Source: Candidatus Brocadiia bacterium (GTDB lineage Bacteria > Planctomycetota > MHYJ01 > WSZJ01). Taken from it: DNA of 26,397 bases. Position 1 is the stretch's first letter. Each line of letters starts with the position of its first letter. A program made the translations under genes and the position numbers. The notes below the pieces were generated by a model. That model was not told the origin of the DNA, did not search any database, and worked only from the letters and a program-made list of their open reading frames with translations. The DNA is taken from assembly GCA_013360825.1 (NCBI GenBank), contig JABWAY010000009.1:1-26397 (forward strand), in the 5' to 3' direction. Shown here piece after piece: positions 11,010-18,319 of the stretch.

Positions 11010-11863
11010 CCGACCAGCGCCTTCATCGCCAGCCAGACCTTCGTGGACTTCCGGACCCGCGGCCTCTTCGACAGCGTCTCGAACCCCTGCTTCTCCACGG
11101 CGTCGAGAATCGCGCGCCCTCCGCCGAGGAACAGCCGGACGTCGCGGCGGAGGGCGCCGTCGACGAGATCGAGAAGCGGCGCGCCGCGGTCGAGGTGCCC
11201 GCGCGCCAGGGCGACCTGCTCCTTCATCAGGGACACGAATCCCGGCGAGGGACGCCGGGCGAGGATGTCCGCCTCCGGGACGCCATGCCGCCGCAGGTCC
11301 TCCAGCGGGAGGTAGATGCGGCCTTTCTCCACTGCGTCGCGGCCGACGTCCTGCCAGTGATTGGCGAGCTGGAGGCCTGTGCAGATCTCGTCCGACAGCG
11401 CCCCGCGGCGCTCGTCGTCCTGGCCGAACAGACCCAGGACCATCCGGCCCACCGGATCGGCCGAATGCGCGCAATACCGCCGCAGGTCGGCCCCGCTGGC
11501 CCAGCGCGTCTGCCTCTGGTCCATCCGGTTCGCCTCGATCAGCCGGAGAAACGGTTCCAGCCGGAGCTGTTTCTCGCGCGCGGTCCGGCCGAGGGCCGCC
11601 AGGATCGGCTCCCGCGCCCCGCCCTCCCAGGCCGCACGGACGCGCCGTTCCCAGTCGTCGAGCGCAGCGAGCCGGTCGCCGGGAGCCTCGTCCCCGAGGT
11701 CGTCCGTCGTGCGGCAGAACGCATAGACCGCGAAGAAGTCCCGGCGCAGGTCCTTCGGCAGGAACCAGGAGCCGACGGTGAAGTTCTCGTAGTGCCCGCG
11801 CGCGAGCCGTTCGCAGGCGGCATCGCCCTCGGCGATGAGCGGATCGCTCGGGAAAACGGGCAT
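11006..11863 (-). CDS. hpnC: Hydroxysqualene synthase HpnC
   Basis: HpnC converts presqualene diphosphate to hydroxysqualene. The 285-residue protein belongs to the squalene/phytoene synthase family, with ENFTVGSWFLPKDLR near the N-terminus, first Asp-rich motif TDDLGDE (53-59) and second NHWQDVGRD (168-176). The N-terminal ENF segment and the NHWQDV form of the second motif are typical of HpnC rather than HpnD. ATG at 11863 is favoured; a GTG lies one codon upstream at 11866. No Shine-Dalgarno is evident. Instead an extended -10 (TGGTAAGGT) ends six bases before the ATG, which suggests a leaderless transcript. It leads the operon with hpnD and the truncated hpnE. Confidence 0.9.
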   Translation of the reverse strand: MPVFPSDPLIAEGDAACERLARGHYENFTVGSWFLPKDLRRDFFAVYAFCRTTDDLGDEAPGDRLAALDDWERRVRAAWEGGAREPILAALGRTAREKQLRLEPFLRLIEANRMDQRQTRWASGADLRRYCAHSADPVGRMVLGLFGQDDERRGALSDEICTGLQLANHWQDVGRDAVEKGRIYLPLEDLRRHGVPEADILARRPSPGFVSLMKEQVALARGHLDRGAPLLDLVDGALRRDVRLFLGGGRAILDAVEKQGFETLSKRPRVRKSTKVWLAMKALVG

Positions 11864-11869
11864 CACCCC

Positions 11870-11878
11870 ACCTTACCA
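11870..11878 (-). promoter_or_regulatory. Extended -10 promoter of hpnCDE, leaderless geometry
   Basis: On the minus strand TGG-TAAGGT reads as an extended -10 (TGn plus hexamer) and ends at 11870. The hpnC ATG starts at 11863, so the expected transcription start falls on or next to the start codon. No good -35 is seen. The same hexamer TAAGGT is used by the promoter at 18257-18286. Confidence 0.5.
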
Positions 11879-11894
11879 TGCCCGGCAACTTGCG

Positions 11895-11924
11895 TTGACG
11901 GTTCGCGCCCCCGCCCCGTACGAT
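11895..11924 (+). promoter_or_regulatory. Sigma-70 type promoter of the peroxiredoxin gene
   Basis: TTGACG (11895-11900) and TACGAT (11919-11924) are separated by 18 bases, giving a housekeeping-type promoter with a start near 11931. It is divergent from and close to the hpnC promoter, with only about 17 bases between the two elements. A clear AAAGGAG precedes the ATG at 11974. Confidence 0.6.
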
Positions 11925-11973
11925 CCCCGCCCCGATTTCGATACGGATCCCTTTACCTAAAGGAGCACCCGAC

Positions 11974-12444
11974 ATGGCACTCGCAACCGGCGCCGTCGCG
12001 CCCGACTTCACCCTCAAGGGGACGCCCGACAACGCGGTCACCCTCTCCGCCCACAAGGGGAAGGACAACGTCGTCCTGCTGTTCTACCCCTTCGCTTTCT
12101 CCCCCGTCTGCGCCGAGGAAATGTGCAGCGTGAGAGACGACTGGAGCGCGTTCGGCGACCTGAAGGCGGCCGTGTACGCGATCAGCGTCGACTCCGTCTG
12201 GTCCCAGAAGGCGTTCCGGGCGGCGCAGAACGCACCGTTTCACTTCCTCTCGGACTTCAACAAGACGGTGTCGAAGGCCTACGACGTCCAGTTCGAGAAA
12301 CTCGGGGACTGGATCGGCGTCGCCAAGCGCGCGGCCTTCGTGATCGGGAAGGACGGCAGGATCGCGTTCGCCTGGTCGAACGACGATCCGAAGGTGAAGC
12401 CGGACCTGGCGGCGATCAAGGCGGCGCTCCAGAAGTTGAAGTAG
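11974..12444 (+). CDS. Peroxiredoxin, Bcp/PrxQ-like thiol peroxidase
   Basis: This 156-residue AhpC/TSA-family enzyme reduces hydrogen peroxide and organic hydroperoxides in the cytoplasm. The N-terminus GAVAPDFTLKG and the active-site loop YPFAFSPVC place the peroxidatic cysteine at C46 (P-x3-S-x2-C). The second cysteine at C51 gives C-x4-C, the spacing of the intramolecular disulfide in Bcp/PrxQ proteins; other parts resemble AhpE-type enzymes. No signal peptide is present. A strong AGGAG lies 8 bases before the ATG. The gene is a monocistron with its own promoter and terminator, lying between the hpn operon and the convergent lolD. Confidence 0.9.
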   Translation: MALATGAVAPDFTLKGTPDNAVTLSAHKGKDNVVLLFYPFAFSPVCAEEMCSVRDDWSAFGDLKAAVYAISVDSVWSQKAFRAAQNAPFHFLSDFNKTVSKAYDVQFEKLGDWIGVAKRAAFVIGKDGRIAFAWSNDDPKVKPDLAAIKAALQKLK

Positions 12445-12471
12445 GCTCTCCCGCCGCACACGACCTTCAGG

Positions 12472-12495
12472 CCCCTCCGCGAGGAGGGGTTTTTT
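12472..12495 (+). terminator. Rho-independent terminator after the peroxiredoxin gene
   Basis: CCCCTCC (12472-12478), loop GCGA, GGAGGGG (12483-12489), then six T (12490-12495). It lies 28 bases after the peroxiredoxin stop. The last T is also part of the lolD stop codon on the opposite strand. The hairpin has no T tract in the minus direction, so it terminates the plus-strand transcript only. Confidence 0.9.
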
Positions 12496-13250
12496 CATGG
12501 CCGGGGTGGCTGCGGCTCGGGGGCCGGTTCCGGCGGCGCGGGCGGCTCCGCAGGGGCGTCGGGGACGATCCGGCCGTCCACCATCCGCACGATCCGGTGC
12601 GCGCGCCGCGCCAGGTTCATCTCGTGCGTCACGATCACGAAGGTCGTCTTCCGCTCCGATGCCACGGTCCAGAGCAGATCCTGGATCTCCTGCGAGGTCA
12701 CCGTGTCCAGATTCCCCGTCGGCTCGTCGCAGAACACGACCTGCGGCTTCGTCATCAGCGCCCGGGCAATCGCAACACGCTGGCGCTCTCCCCCCGAAAG
12801 CCTCCCCGGCACGTGCTTGAGCCGTTCCCCCATCCCCATCCGCTCCAGCAGCCCGGAGGCCTGCTCCCTCGCCTCCCGCCGGAGCAGCGGCCAGCCGAAC
12901 ACCGAACTCCGGATCTTCATGGGCAGCATCACGTTCTCGAGCGCGCTCAGTTCCGGGAGCAGGTGGTAAAACTGGAACACGAAGGAGAAGTCGGAATTCC
13001 GCATCCGGGCCCGCTCTCCGTCCCCCAGGTCCGCGAGACTCTTTCCCCGGAACGACACCTCCCCCGCCGTCGGCGGGTCGAGCAGCCCGAGAATGTGCAG
13101 AAGCGTGGACTTCCCCGCCCCGCTGGGCCCCACGATCGCCACAACTTCCCCTTCCTCGATGTCCAGGTCCACTCCGCGCAGGACCGGCAGCGTCCGGTCC
13201 CCGATCCTGAAGTCCCTGCGCACCCCTTTCGCCGACAGGTACCCGCTCAT
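12495..13250 (-). CDS. lolD: Lipoprotein-releasing ABC transporter ATPase LolD
   Basis: LolD energises release of outer-membrane lipoproteins from the inner membrane to LolA, together with LolC/E permeases. The 251-residue protein has Walker A GPSGAGKST (41-49), Q-loop Q93, signature LSGGERQR (151-158), Walker B VVFCDEP with E176, D-loop GNLDT and H209. It is in the MacB/LolD subgroup by the NLDT and VTHE forms. A proline-rich tail of about 25 residues follows the conserved core and is unusual. The ATG at 13250 overlaps the permease stop as ATGA, so the two are coupled. The frame is open upstream, but that part is a shadow of lolC. Confidence 0.9.
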   Translation of the reverse strand: MSGYLSAKGVRRDFRIGDRTLPVLRGVDLDIEEGEVVAIVGPSGAGKSTLLHILGLLDPPTAGEVSFRGKSLADLGDGERARMRNSDFSFVFQFYHLLPELSALENVMLPMKIRSSVFGWPLLRREAREQASGLLERMGMGERLKHVPGRLSGGERQRVAIARALMTKPQVVFCDEPTGNLDTVTSQEIQDLLWTVASERKTTFVIVTHEMNLARRAHRIVRMVDGRIVPDAPAEPPAPPEPAPEPQPPRP

Positions 13251-14995
13251 TCGTAGCGCAGCGCCTCCACCGGGTTGAGACGGGCCGCCTTCCAGGCGGG
13301 GGGAAGCGCCGAGAGGATGCAGACGGCGAGCGTGGAGCCGACGATCGCCGCCCAGACCGGGATGTTCGCCTCGGTCGGGATCCGGTCGAGCATATAGATG
13401 TCCTTCGGGAACGGGTACCAGCCGGTCTTCAGGTAGACCCAGTCCGCGAGCGGATTCAGGTTGTCGAGGATGAGGACCGCCCCGACCAGCCCCAGGCTCA
13501 CCCCCAGCACGCCGATGATGAGCCCCTCCATGAGGAAAATGGACAGCACGCCGCCGACGGTCGCTCCCTGCGCCCGGATGATCCCGATGTCGCGCGTCTT
13601 CTCCGTCACGAGCATGCTCAGCGTCGCCAGAATCATGAACCCCGCGATCAGCACGATGAAGAACAGGATGATCGCCATGATCGTGCGCTCCACCGCCACC
13701 GCCTGCAGCAGGATCGCCTTCTCCTCCTGCCACGTCGTGACGTCATAGCGCCCGCGGAGCATCTTGCGCAGACGGTCCGCCGTCTCCTCGCTCCGGTCAT
13801 AGTCCCGGATCCGGATCCGCAGGCGGTTGACCTTTCCTTTCTCGTTGAGAAGCGACTGGACCGCCTCGAGCGGGGCATAGACGATCTGCTGGTCGTACTC
13901 GTTCATCCCGGAATTGAACGCGGCCACCACCGCCGTCTTGATGACCGTCGGGCGGATCGACCCGTCCAGCCCGCCGTCCTTGATGTCGCGCGGCGTGATC
14001 GTCGTCGCGCTCAGCCCGACCCCGACGTAGCCGTGGCCGATCTGTTCCACAAGCCGGAGACGCGTGTTCGGCCCGGGCTTGACCGGAAGGACGATGAGGT
14101 GCCGGTCGGGATCGGACCCGGGCTCGCGCAGCTGCTCGCCCGGCGCCACGACCGGCAGCAGCGCCCGGCGCTCCGGCTCCAGCCGCTTCCAGGCCTCCGA
14201 CACCGCATTCTTCGGAATCTCCCGGGAGGTCAGGACGACCAGCTTCGCCGGCCTCTTCTCCTTCGTCGTGTCGTACGCCAGGAGATCGAGCGCCAGGTAC
14301 AGCCGCTCCGGCCAGTCCCGGATCTCCCCGCCTTTCTGCCCGCGCAGCCAGTCGGCCGCGTCGGCGATCCGCTCCGTCGCGCCGCTCTTGAGCTGGGACG
14401 CGCTCTCGGAGTCGGCGGTGATCACGCAGAACTTGTCCTTCGGGTTGACCACGCCGAGCCCCTCGGCGGCCGCGGCGCAGGCTTCGGCGCCGTCGCAGAG
14501 GAAGACGACGTCCTTGTTCCGGTATCCGCCGAGGACGCCGGAGCCGAGAATGACCGGCGTCCAGCCGGCGGGGAGAGCCCGCCCCGTGAGATTCGAGAAG
14601 TCCGGCGGGTGGCCGTCCAGAATCGTCTCCGCGAACCCGCTGACCTCGCGCTCCAGCTCGGGAACGATCCCGATCAGCACCGCGCCCTTGGGACCCTTGT
14701 CCAGCATCACCGGCCACTCGAGCTGCGGCGCGACCGCGACGACGTCGGGGTCCTGCCGGATTTCCGCCGCGACCTTTTCCCAGTCCTCGATGAGCGCCGT
14801 GCGCGAGAACACGGAACTCACCACCGTCACGTGCGCCGTCATGCCCCGGATCCGCGCCCGCATGTCCCGCGCAAACCCGCCCATGATCGAGGTCACGACG
14901 ATCAGCGTCAGCACCCCGAACGCCACCCCCAGCATCGACAGGAACGAGATCTTCCGCGTGCGCAGGTAGCGGAGGGCGAGGAAGAGCTTGTACAT
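13247..14995 (-). CDS. lolC: LolC/LolE-type permease with enlarged periplasmic domain
   Basis: This is the membrane subunit partner of LolD. The 582-residue protein begins with the typical LALRYLRTRKISFLSMLGVAFGVLTLIVV segment (cytoplasmic helix and first transmembrane span, about 5-38). It ends with three spans of the FtsX type, including LVTEKTRDIGIIRAQGAT between the second and third, and a C-terminal NPVEALRYE. LolC/E proteins are usually about 400 residues. The extra 170 or so lie in the periplasmic part between span 1 and span 2, roughly residues 130-310, including a stretch with three cysteines (around DVVFLCDGAEACAAA and KDKFCV). A single permease gene is present, so it probably acts as a homodimer. 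Start ATG overlaps the lysS stop (TGATG). Confidence 0.85.
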   Translation of the reverse strand: MYKLFLALRYLRTRKISFLSMLGVAFGVLTLIVVTSIMGGFARDMRARIRGMTAHVTVVSSVFSRTALIEDWEKVAAEIRQDPDVVAVAPQLEWPVMLDKGPKGAVLIGIVPELEREVSGFAETILDGHPPDFSNLTGRALPAGWTPVILGSGVLGGYRNKDVVFLCDGAEACAAAAEGLGVVNPKDKFCVITADSESASQLKSGATERIADAADWLRGQKGGEIRDWPERLYLALDLLAYDTTKEKRPAKLVVLTSREIPKNAVSEAWKRLEPERRALLPVVAPGEQLREPGSDPDRHLIVLPVKPGPNTRLRLVEQIGHGYVGVGLSATTITPRDIKDGGLDGSIRPTVIKTAVVAAFNSGMNEYDQQIVYAPLEAVQSLLNEKGKVNRLRIRIRDYDRSEETADRLRKMLRGRYDVTTWQEEKAILLQAVAVERTIMAIILFFIVLIAGFMILATLSMLVTEKTRDIGIIRAQGATVGGVLSIFLMEGLIIGVLGVSLGLVGAVLILDNLNPLADWVYLKTGWYPFPKDIYMLDRIPTEANIPVWAAIVGSTLAVCILSALPPAWKAARLNPVEALRYE

Positions 14996-16467
14996 CAGTC
15001 CTGGCGCCGCATGAGGGGGAACAGGATGACGTCACGGATCGACCGGCTGTCGGTCAGGAGCATGACGACGCGGTCCACGCCGATCCCGATCCCTCCGGCG
15101 GGGGGCATCCCGTGCTCCTGGGCGACCAGGAAGTCCTCGTCGATCCTCTCCATCCCCTCCTCCTTCGCCTTGAGCTGCCGTTCAAAACGCTCCCGCTGCT
15201 CGATCGGATCGTTGAGCTCGGTGTAGGCGTTCGCGATTTCCATGTTCGCGATGTACAGCTCGAAGCGTTCGACGACCCTCGGGTCGGACGGCGACCGCTT
15301 GGTCAGCGGCGAGAGTTCGACGGGGTAGTCGATCACGAATACCGGCCCCGTGAGGTCCCGCTCGACCAGATGTTCGAAGACGTCGTTCGCCACCTGTTCG
15401 TGCGCGCGGCCGGCGTCCAGCCCCAGCGCCCGGGCTTTCTCCTTCACCTTCGCCCCGTCGAACCAGTCGAACCCCGCCTTCTCCTGGAACAGATCCAGAT
15501 ACTTCCGGCGCGGCCACGGCGGAGTGAGGTCGTACGCGTTTCCGTCGAACGTGATCGTCGCCGTCGGACGGTGAAGCGTCGCCAGGTGCGACAGCAGCCC
15601 CTCCGTCAGCTCCATCATTCCCCGGTAGTCGCTGTACGCGTGGTACAGCTCCATCATCGAAAACTCCGGATTGTGCCGCGGGCTGATCCCCTCGTTCCGG
15701 AAGTTCCGGTTGATCTCGAAGACTTTCTCCATCCCCCCCACCAGCAGCCGCTTGAGGTAGAGCTCGGGCGCGATCCGCAGGAAAAGCTCCATGTCCAGCG
15801 CGTTGTGGTGCGTCACGAACGGCTTCGCCGCCGCCCCGCCCGGGATCGGCTGCATCATCGGGGTCTCCACCTCGACATACCCCCGCTCCGTCAGCCAGCG
15901 CCTCCACTCCGCCACCAGCTGGGACCGCCTCCGGAACGTCTCCATCACCTCCGGATTCGCGATCAGGTCCAGATACCGCTGCCGGTACCGCGTCTCGACG
16001 TTCGTCAGCCCGTGCCACTTCTCCGGCAGCGGGCGCAGGCTCTTGGCGAGGACGCGCAACTCCTGAACCTCGACGGAGGTTTCGCCGGTCCGGGTCTTGA
16101 AGAGCTTCCCGCGGACGCCGATGAGATCCCCGAGGTCGAGATGCTGGAACAGCGCCATCCCGGCATCGCCGAGGATGTCCTTCTTCACGTACAGCTGGAT
16201 CTTCCCGGTCCAGTCGCGGAGATCGAGGAAGTTCGCCTTCCCGAACTGGCGCCGCCCCGTGACGCGCCCTGCGACCGTGAGCACGCGCCCCTCCGCATAG
16301 TCCGCCGCCGCCGGCCCGATCGGGACCGTGCCGTCAAACCGCCCGCCCCACGGGTCGACCCCCTGCCCCTTCATCGCATCCAGGTGCGTCCGCCGGTCCG
16401 CCAGCAGCTGCTCCTCCGGACGGCGCCCCTTCGACTCCTCCTGCGGTTCCGGCGACGGCTGTGTCAT
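14995..16467 (-). CDS. lysS: Lysyl-tRNA synthetase, class II
   Basis: LysRS charges tRNA-Lys in the cytoplasm. The 490-residue protein has an N-terminal OB-fold anticodon-binding domain (about 60-150; TVAGRVTGRRQFGKANFLDL) and a class II catalytic core. Motif 1 includes VEVETPMMQPIPGGAAAKPF (from 198), motif 2 is EKVFEINRNFRNEGIS (247-262) and motif 3 GIGIGVDRVVMLL (459-471). The GGAAAKPF stretch and KRLLVGG are diagnostic for LysRS. The ATG at 16467 overlaps the ylbF stop as ATGA, and the stop overlaps the lolC start. A proline/glutamate-rich leader of about 18 residues precedes the conserved part. Confidence 0.95.
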   Translation of the reverse strand: MTQPSPEPQEESKGRRPEEQLLADRRTHLDAMKGQGVDPWGGRFDGTVPIGPAAADYAEGRVLTVAGRVTGRRQFGKANFLDLRDWTGKIQLYVKKDILGDAGMALFQHLDLGDLIGVRGKLFKTRTGETSVEVQELRVLAKSLRPLPEKWHGLTNVETRYRQRYLDLIANPEVMETFRRRSQLVAEWRRWLTERGYVEVETPMMQPIPGGAAAKPFVTHHNALDMELFLRIAPELYLKRLLVGGMEKVFEINRNFRNEGISPRHNPEFSMMELYHAYSDYRGMMELTEGLLSHLATLHRPTATITFDGNAYDLTPPWPRRKYLDLFQEKAGFDWFDGAKVKEKARALGLDAGRAHEQVANDVFEHLVERDLTGPVFVIDYPVELSPLTKRSPSDPRVVERFELYIANMEIANAYTELNDPIEQRERFERQLKAKEEGMERIDEDFLVAQEHGMPPAGGIGIGVDRVVMLLTDSRSIRDVILFPLMRRQD

Positions 16468-16805
16468 GCGTTCTTCCGCTGTTCGGTGACCTCGGCCTGG
16501 ACCCACCCGTTCACCTGTTGAACGAGCGCGTCATAGGCCCTCTGCGCATTGATGAGATTCTGGATCGAGGAGTTCACGGAAATCTTCGCCTGGACCTCGA
16601 CGATCTGCCGCTGGTCCTTCTCCGAGAACTCCGCCCCGGACGACTTGATCTTCAGCAGCCTCTCGCCGTCCTCCTGCGCGATCCGCACGAGCTCCCGCGC
16701 CTCCCTGTCCGCCTCGAACACCTTCTCCGCCGCGACCAGCTCCCGGAACTGCGCGGTCGCCGCAATCGCCCGGCCGGCCTGGCGGGCTAGCTGTTCCAGT
16801 GACAT
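16464..16805 (-). CDS. YlbF/YmcA family protein
   Basis: The 113-residue, mostly helical protein matches the YlbF/YmcA (DUF964) family: N-terminal ELARQAGRAI-like helix, a long charged middle helix and a C-terminal helix with NSSIQNLINAQRAYDALVQQVN. In Bacillus, relatives form the Y-complex acting with RNase Y. The role here is unknown, because no RNase Y gene is visible. It opens the operon ylbF-lysS-lolC-lolD, with overlapping stop/start codons throughout. No signal peptide. Confidence 0.75.
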   Translation of the reverse strand: MSLEQLARQAGRAIAATAQFRELVAAEKVFEADREARELVRIAQEDGERLLKIKSSGAEFSEKDQRQIVEVQAKISVNSSIQNLINAQRAYDALVQQVNGWVQAEVTEQRKNA

Positions 16806-16832
16806 GCGCGCTCCGGAAATCAGGGAGCGGGA

Positions 16833-16861
16833 AGTCTACGGGCGACGACGGGTCCCGGCAA
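16833..16861 (-). promoter_or_regulatory. Promoter of the ylbF-lysS-lolC-lolD operon
   Basis: On the minus strand TTGCCG (16861-16856) and TAGACT (16838-16833) are separated by exactly 17 bases. The predicted start lies about 20 bases before the ylbF ATG at 16805, and GGAG lies just upstream of the ATG. Confidence 0.6.
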
Positions 16862-16903
16862 GACCGGGGCCATCCGCGCGGGACGCCGCATTCCCCCGGG
16901 GCC

Positions 16904-17539
16904 TCACCTCACCCCGCGACGCAGCTCCGCGATCCCCTCGAACCGCTCCACAATGACCTCCGCCCCGGCCTCGCGAAGCGCCGCCGCCCCGCTGAATCCC
17001 CACCCCGCCCCCCAGAACGGGATCCCGGCCGCGCGCGCCGTGGCCAGGTCCACCGTCGAATCCCCGATCAGCACACCGCGCGGCGCACCCGTCGCCTCGA
17101 GAATCCGCGTCACCCCCGCCGGATCGGGCTTCTTCACCGGAAGTGTATCCCCGCCGATCACCGCCTGGAACCGCCCCGCCAGCCCGAGCGCCGCCAGCAT
17201 CCGCCGCGCCATCCCCTCAGGCTTGTTCGTCAGCACCGCCAGCGGGCCGGGAAGTGCGGCGAGCGTCGCCTCGACCCCCGGATACAGCACCGTCGTATCC
17301 AGCAGGTGCTCGCCATAATGCGCCGCCCAGGCCGCCAGCGCCGCCCCGTGCAGCTCCCGGCGCCCCGCCACGCACCGCTCCATCAGCACCGAGGCGCCGT
17401 CCCCGATGAACCCTGTGATCCGCTCCGCCGGGATCGGCTCCAGCCCCACCGCCCGCAGCGCCGCATTCGCCGACGCCGCAATGTCCGCACGCGTGTCCGC
17501 CAGCGTCCCGTCCAGGTCGAAGATCAGCGCGACCGGCAC
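16904..17539 (-). CDS. gph: HAD-superfamily phosphatase, phosphoglycolate phosphatase-like
   Basis: The 211-residue protein is a HAD subfamily IA hydrolase. Motif I IFDLDGTLADT gives nucleophile D8 and acid D10, the helical cap follows, motif II is VLTNKP, motif III lysine is in VKKPDPAG, and motif IV is LIGDSTVDLATARAAG. The LADTRADIAASANAAL start and the LIGDSxxDxxxA form are typical of phosphoglycolate phosphatase, which salvages 2-phosphoglycolate, although related phosphatases share them. It lies 5 bases after the stop of the secreted-protein gene and is probably co-transcribed with it. Confidence 0.8.
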   Translation of the reverse strand: MPVALIFDLDGTLADTRADIAASANAALRAVGLEPIPAERITGFIGDGASVLMERCVAGRRELHGAALAAWAAHYGEHLLDTTVLYPGVEATLAALPGPLAVLTNKPEGMARRMLAALGLAGRFQAVIGGDTLPVKKPDPAGVTRILEATGAPRGVLIGDSTVDLATARAAGIPFWGAGWGFSGAAALREAGAEVIVERFEGIAELRRGVR

Positions 17540-17544
17540 GCCGC

Positions 17545-18231
17545 CTACTTCGTCTCGAACTCGATGACCTCGCGCACGCTGGTCATGGGAAGCGCACCCG
17601 CCGTCGCCCTGGACTCGCTCTTCACCGTCCGCCCGGGCATCTCACCGCTCTCCCAGAGCGTCGTCTCGACCGTCTGCCCGTCGTACTCGAGCCGCGTGCT
17701 GCGGACCCAGCAGGCCAGAGTCCTCTGCCCCACCGTCACCGTCTCGTCGAGCGCGGTGACCTTCGACGTTTCCTTCCGGGTCACCCCCTGCACGACCAGC
17801 GACTTCTCGGATCGGACCTCGACCTTCTCCCCGCGGATCTCCCCCTCCCAGACCTTCCAGGTCGACTTCCCGTCCGGGCCGGTCCCCGTCCGCACCGCAC
17901 ACACCATCGGCTTCCCGCCGACTTCCAGTTCCTCCGATCCGGCCTCCGCCCAGGTCCACTCCGGCACCCCCGGCGCCGTCCGCGAAATCCTCAACTCCTC
18001 GACGGGAAGCGCATTTCCGCCCATCGACGCCTCGATCTTCAGCTGGTAGCTCTCGGCCGTGACCTCGGCGAGGGTGAACGTCGTCACCTCGACCATTTCC
18101 TCGCTCGACAGCCGCGTCGTCGTCCGGACCTTGATCCAGCTCCCGCGCCCGAACTTCGTCCAGCGTCCCTCGTCCGCGCGCGCCGACAGCGCCGCCAGCG
18201 CGAAAACGACGACCAGTGCCCGCAATCTCAT
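17545..18231 (-). CDS. Secreted protein of unknown function
   Basis: I do not recognise a family. The ATG at 18231 is chosen because it has CGGGAG eight bases upstream and gives a classical signal peptide: MRLR, a hydrophobic core VVVFALAALSA, and likely cleavage after SARA (about residue 19). The mature part (about 209 residues) is beta-rich with many Thr/Val/Glu repeats, only two cysteines (in MVCAV and LACWV), and no lipobox. The two cysteines may form a disulfide in the periplasm. The segment pattern (WIKVRTTTR ... LACWVRSTRLEYDG) suggests a lipocalin-like or domain-of-unknown-function fold, but this is speculative. Confidence 0.7.
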   Translation of the reverse strand: MRLRALVVVFALAALSARADEGRWTKFGRGSWIKVRTTTRLSSEEMVEVTTFTLAEVTAESYQLKIEASMGGNALPVEELRISRTAPGVPEWTWAEAGSEELEVGGKPMVCAVRTGTGPDGKSTWKVWEGEIRGEKVEVRSEKSLVVQGVTRKETSKVTALDETVTVGQRTLACWVRSTRLEYDGQTVETTLWESGEMPGRTVKSESRATAGALPMTSVREVIEFETK

Positions 18232-18256
18232 GGATGGCTCCCGAACAGGTCCCTCC

Positions 18257-18286
18257 ACCTTAGGGGCGCCGCGCGGCCGGTGTCAA
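18257..18286 (-). promoter_or_regulatory. Promoter of the secreted-protein/gph pair
   Basis: On the minus strand a full TTGACA (18286-18281) is followed after 18 bases by TAAGGT (18262-18257). The start would be near 18250, with CGGGAG before the ATG at 18231. It lies back to back with the promoter of the glycosyltransferase gene. Confidence 0.65.
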
Positions 18287-18307
18287 GCACGCGCGAACTC
18301 CCTGCGC

Positions 18308-18313
18308 TACAAT
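18308..18313 (+). promoter_or_regulatory. -10 element TACAAT, leaderless start of the glycosyltransferase gene
   Basis: TACAAT (18308-18313) is followed by six C and then the GTG at 18320, so the predicted transcription start coincides with the first base of the coding sequence. No convincing -35 or Shine-Dalgarno is visible. The geometry matches that at hpnC. Confidence 0.5.
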
Positions 18314-18319
18314 CCCCCC

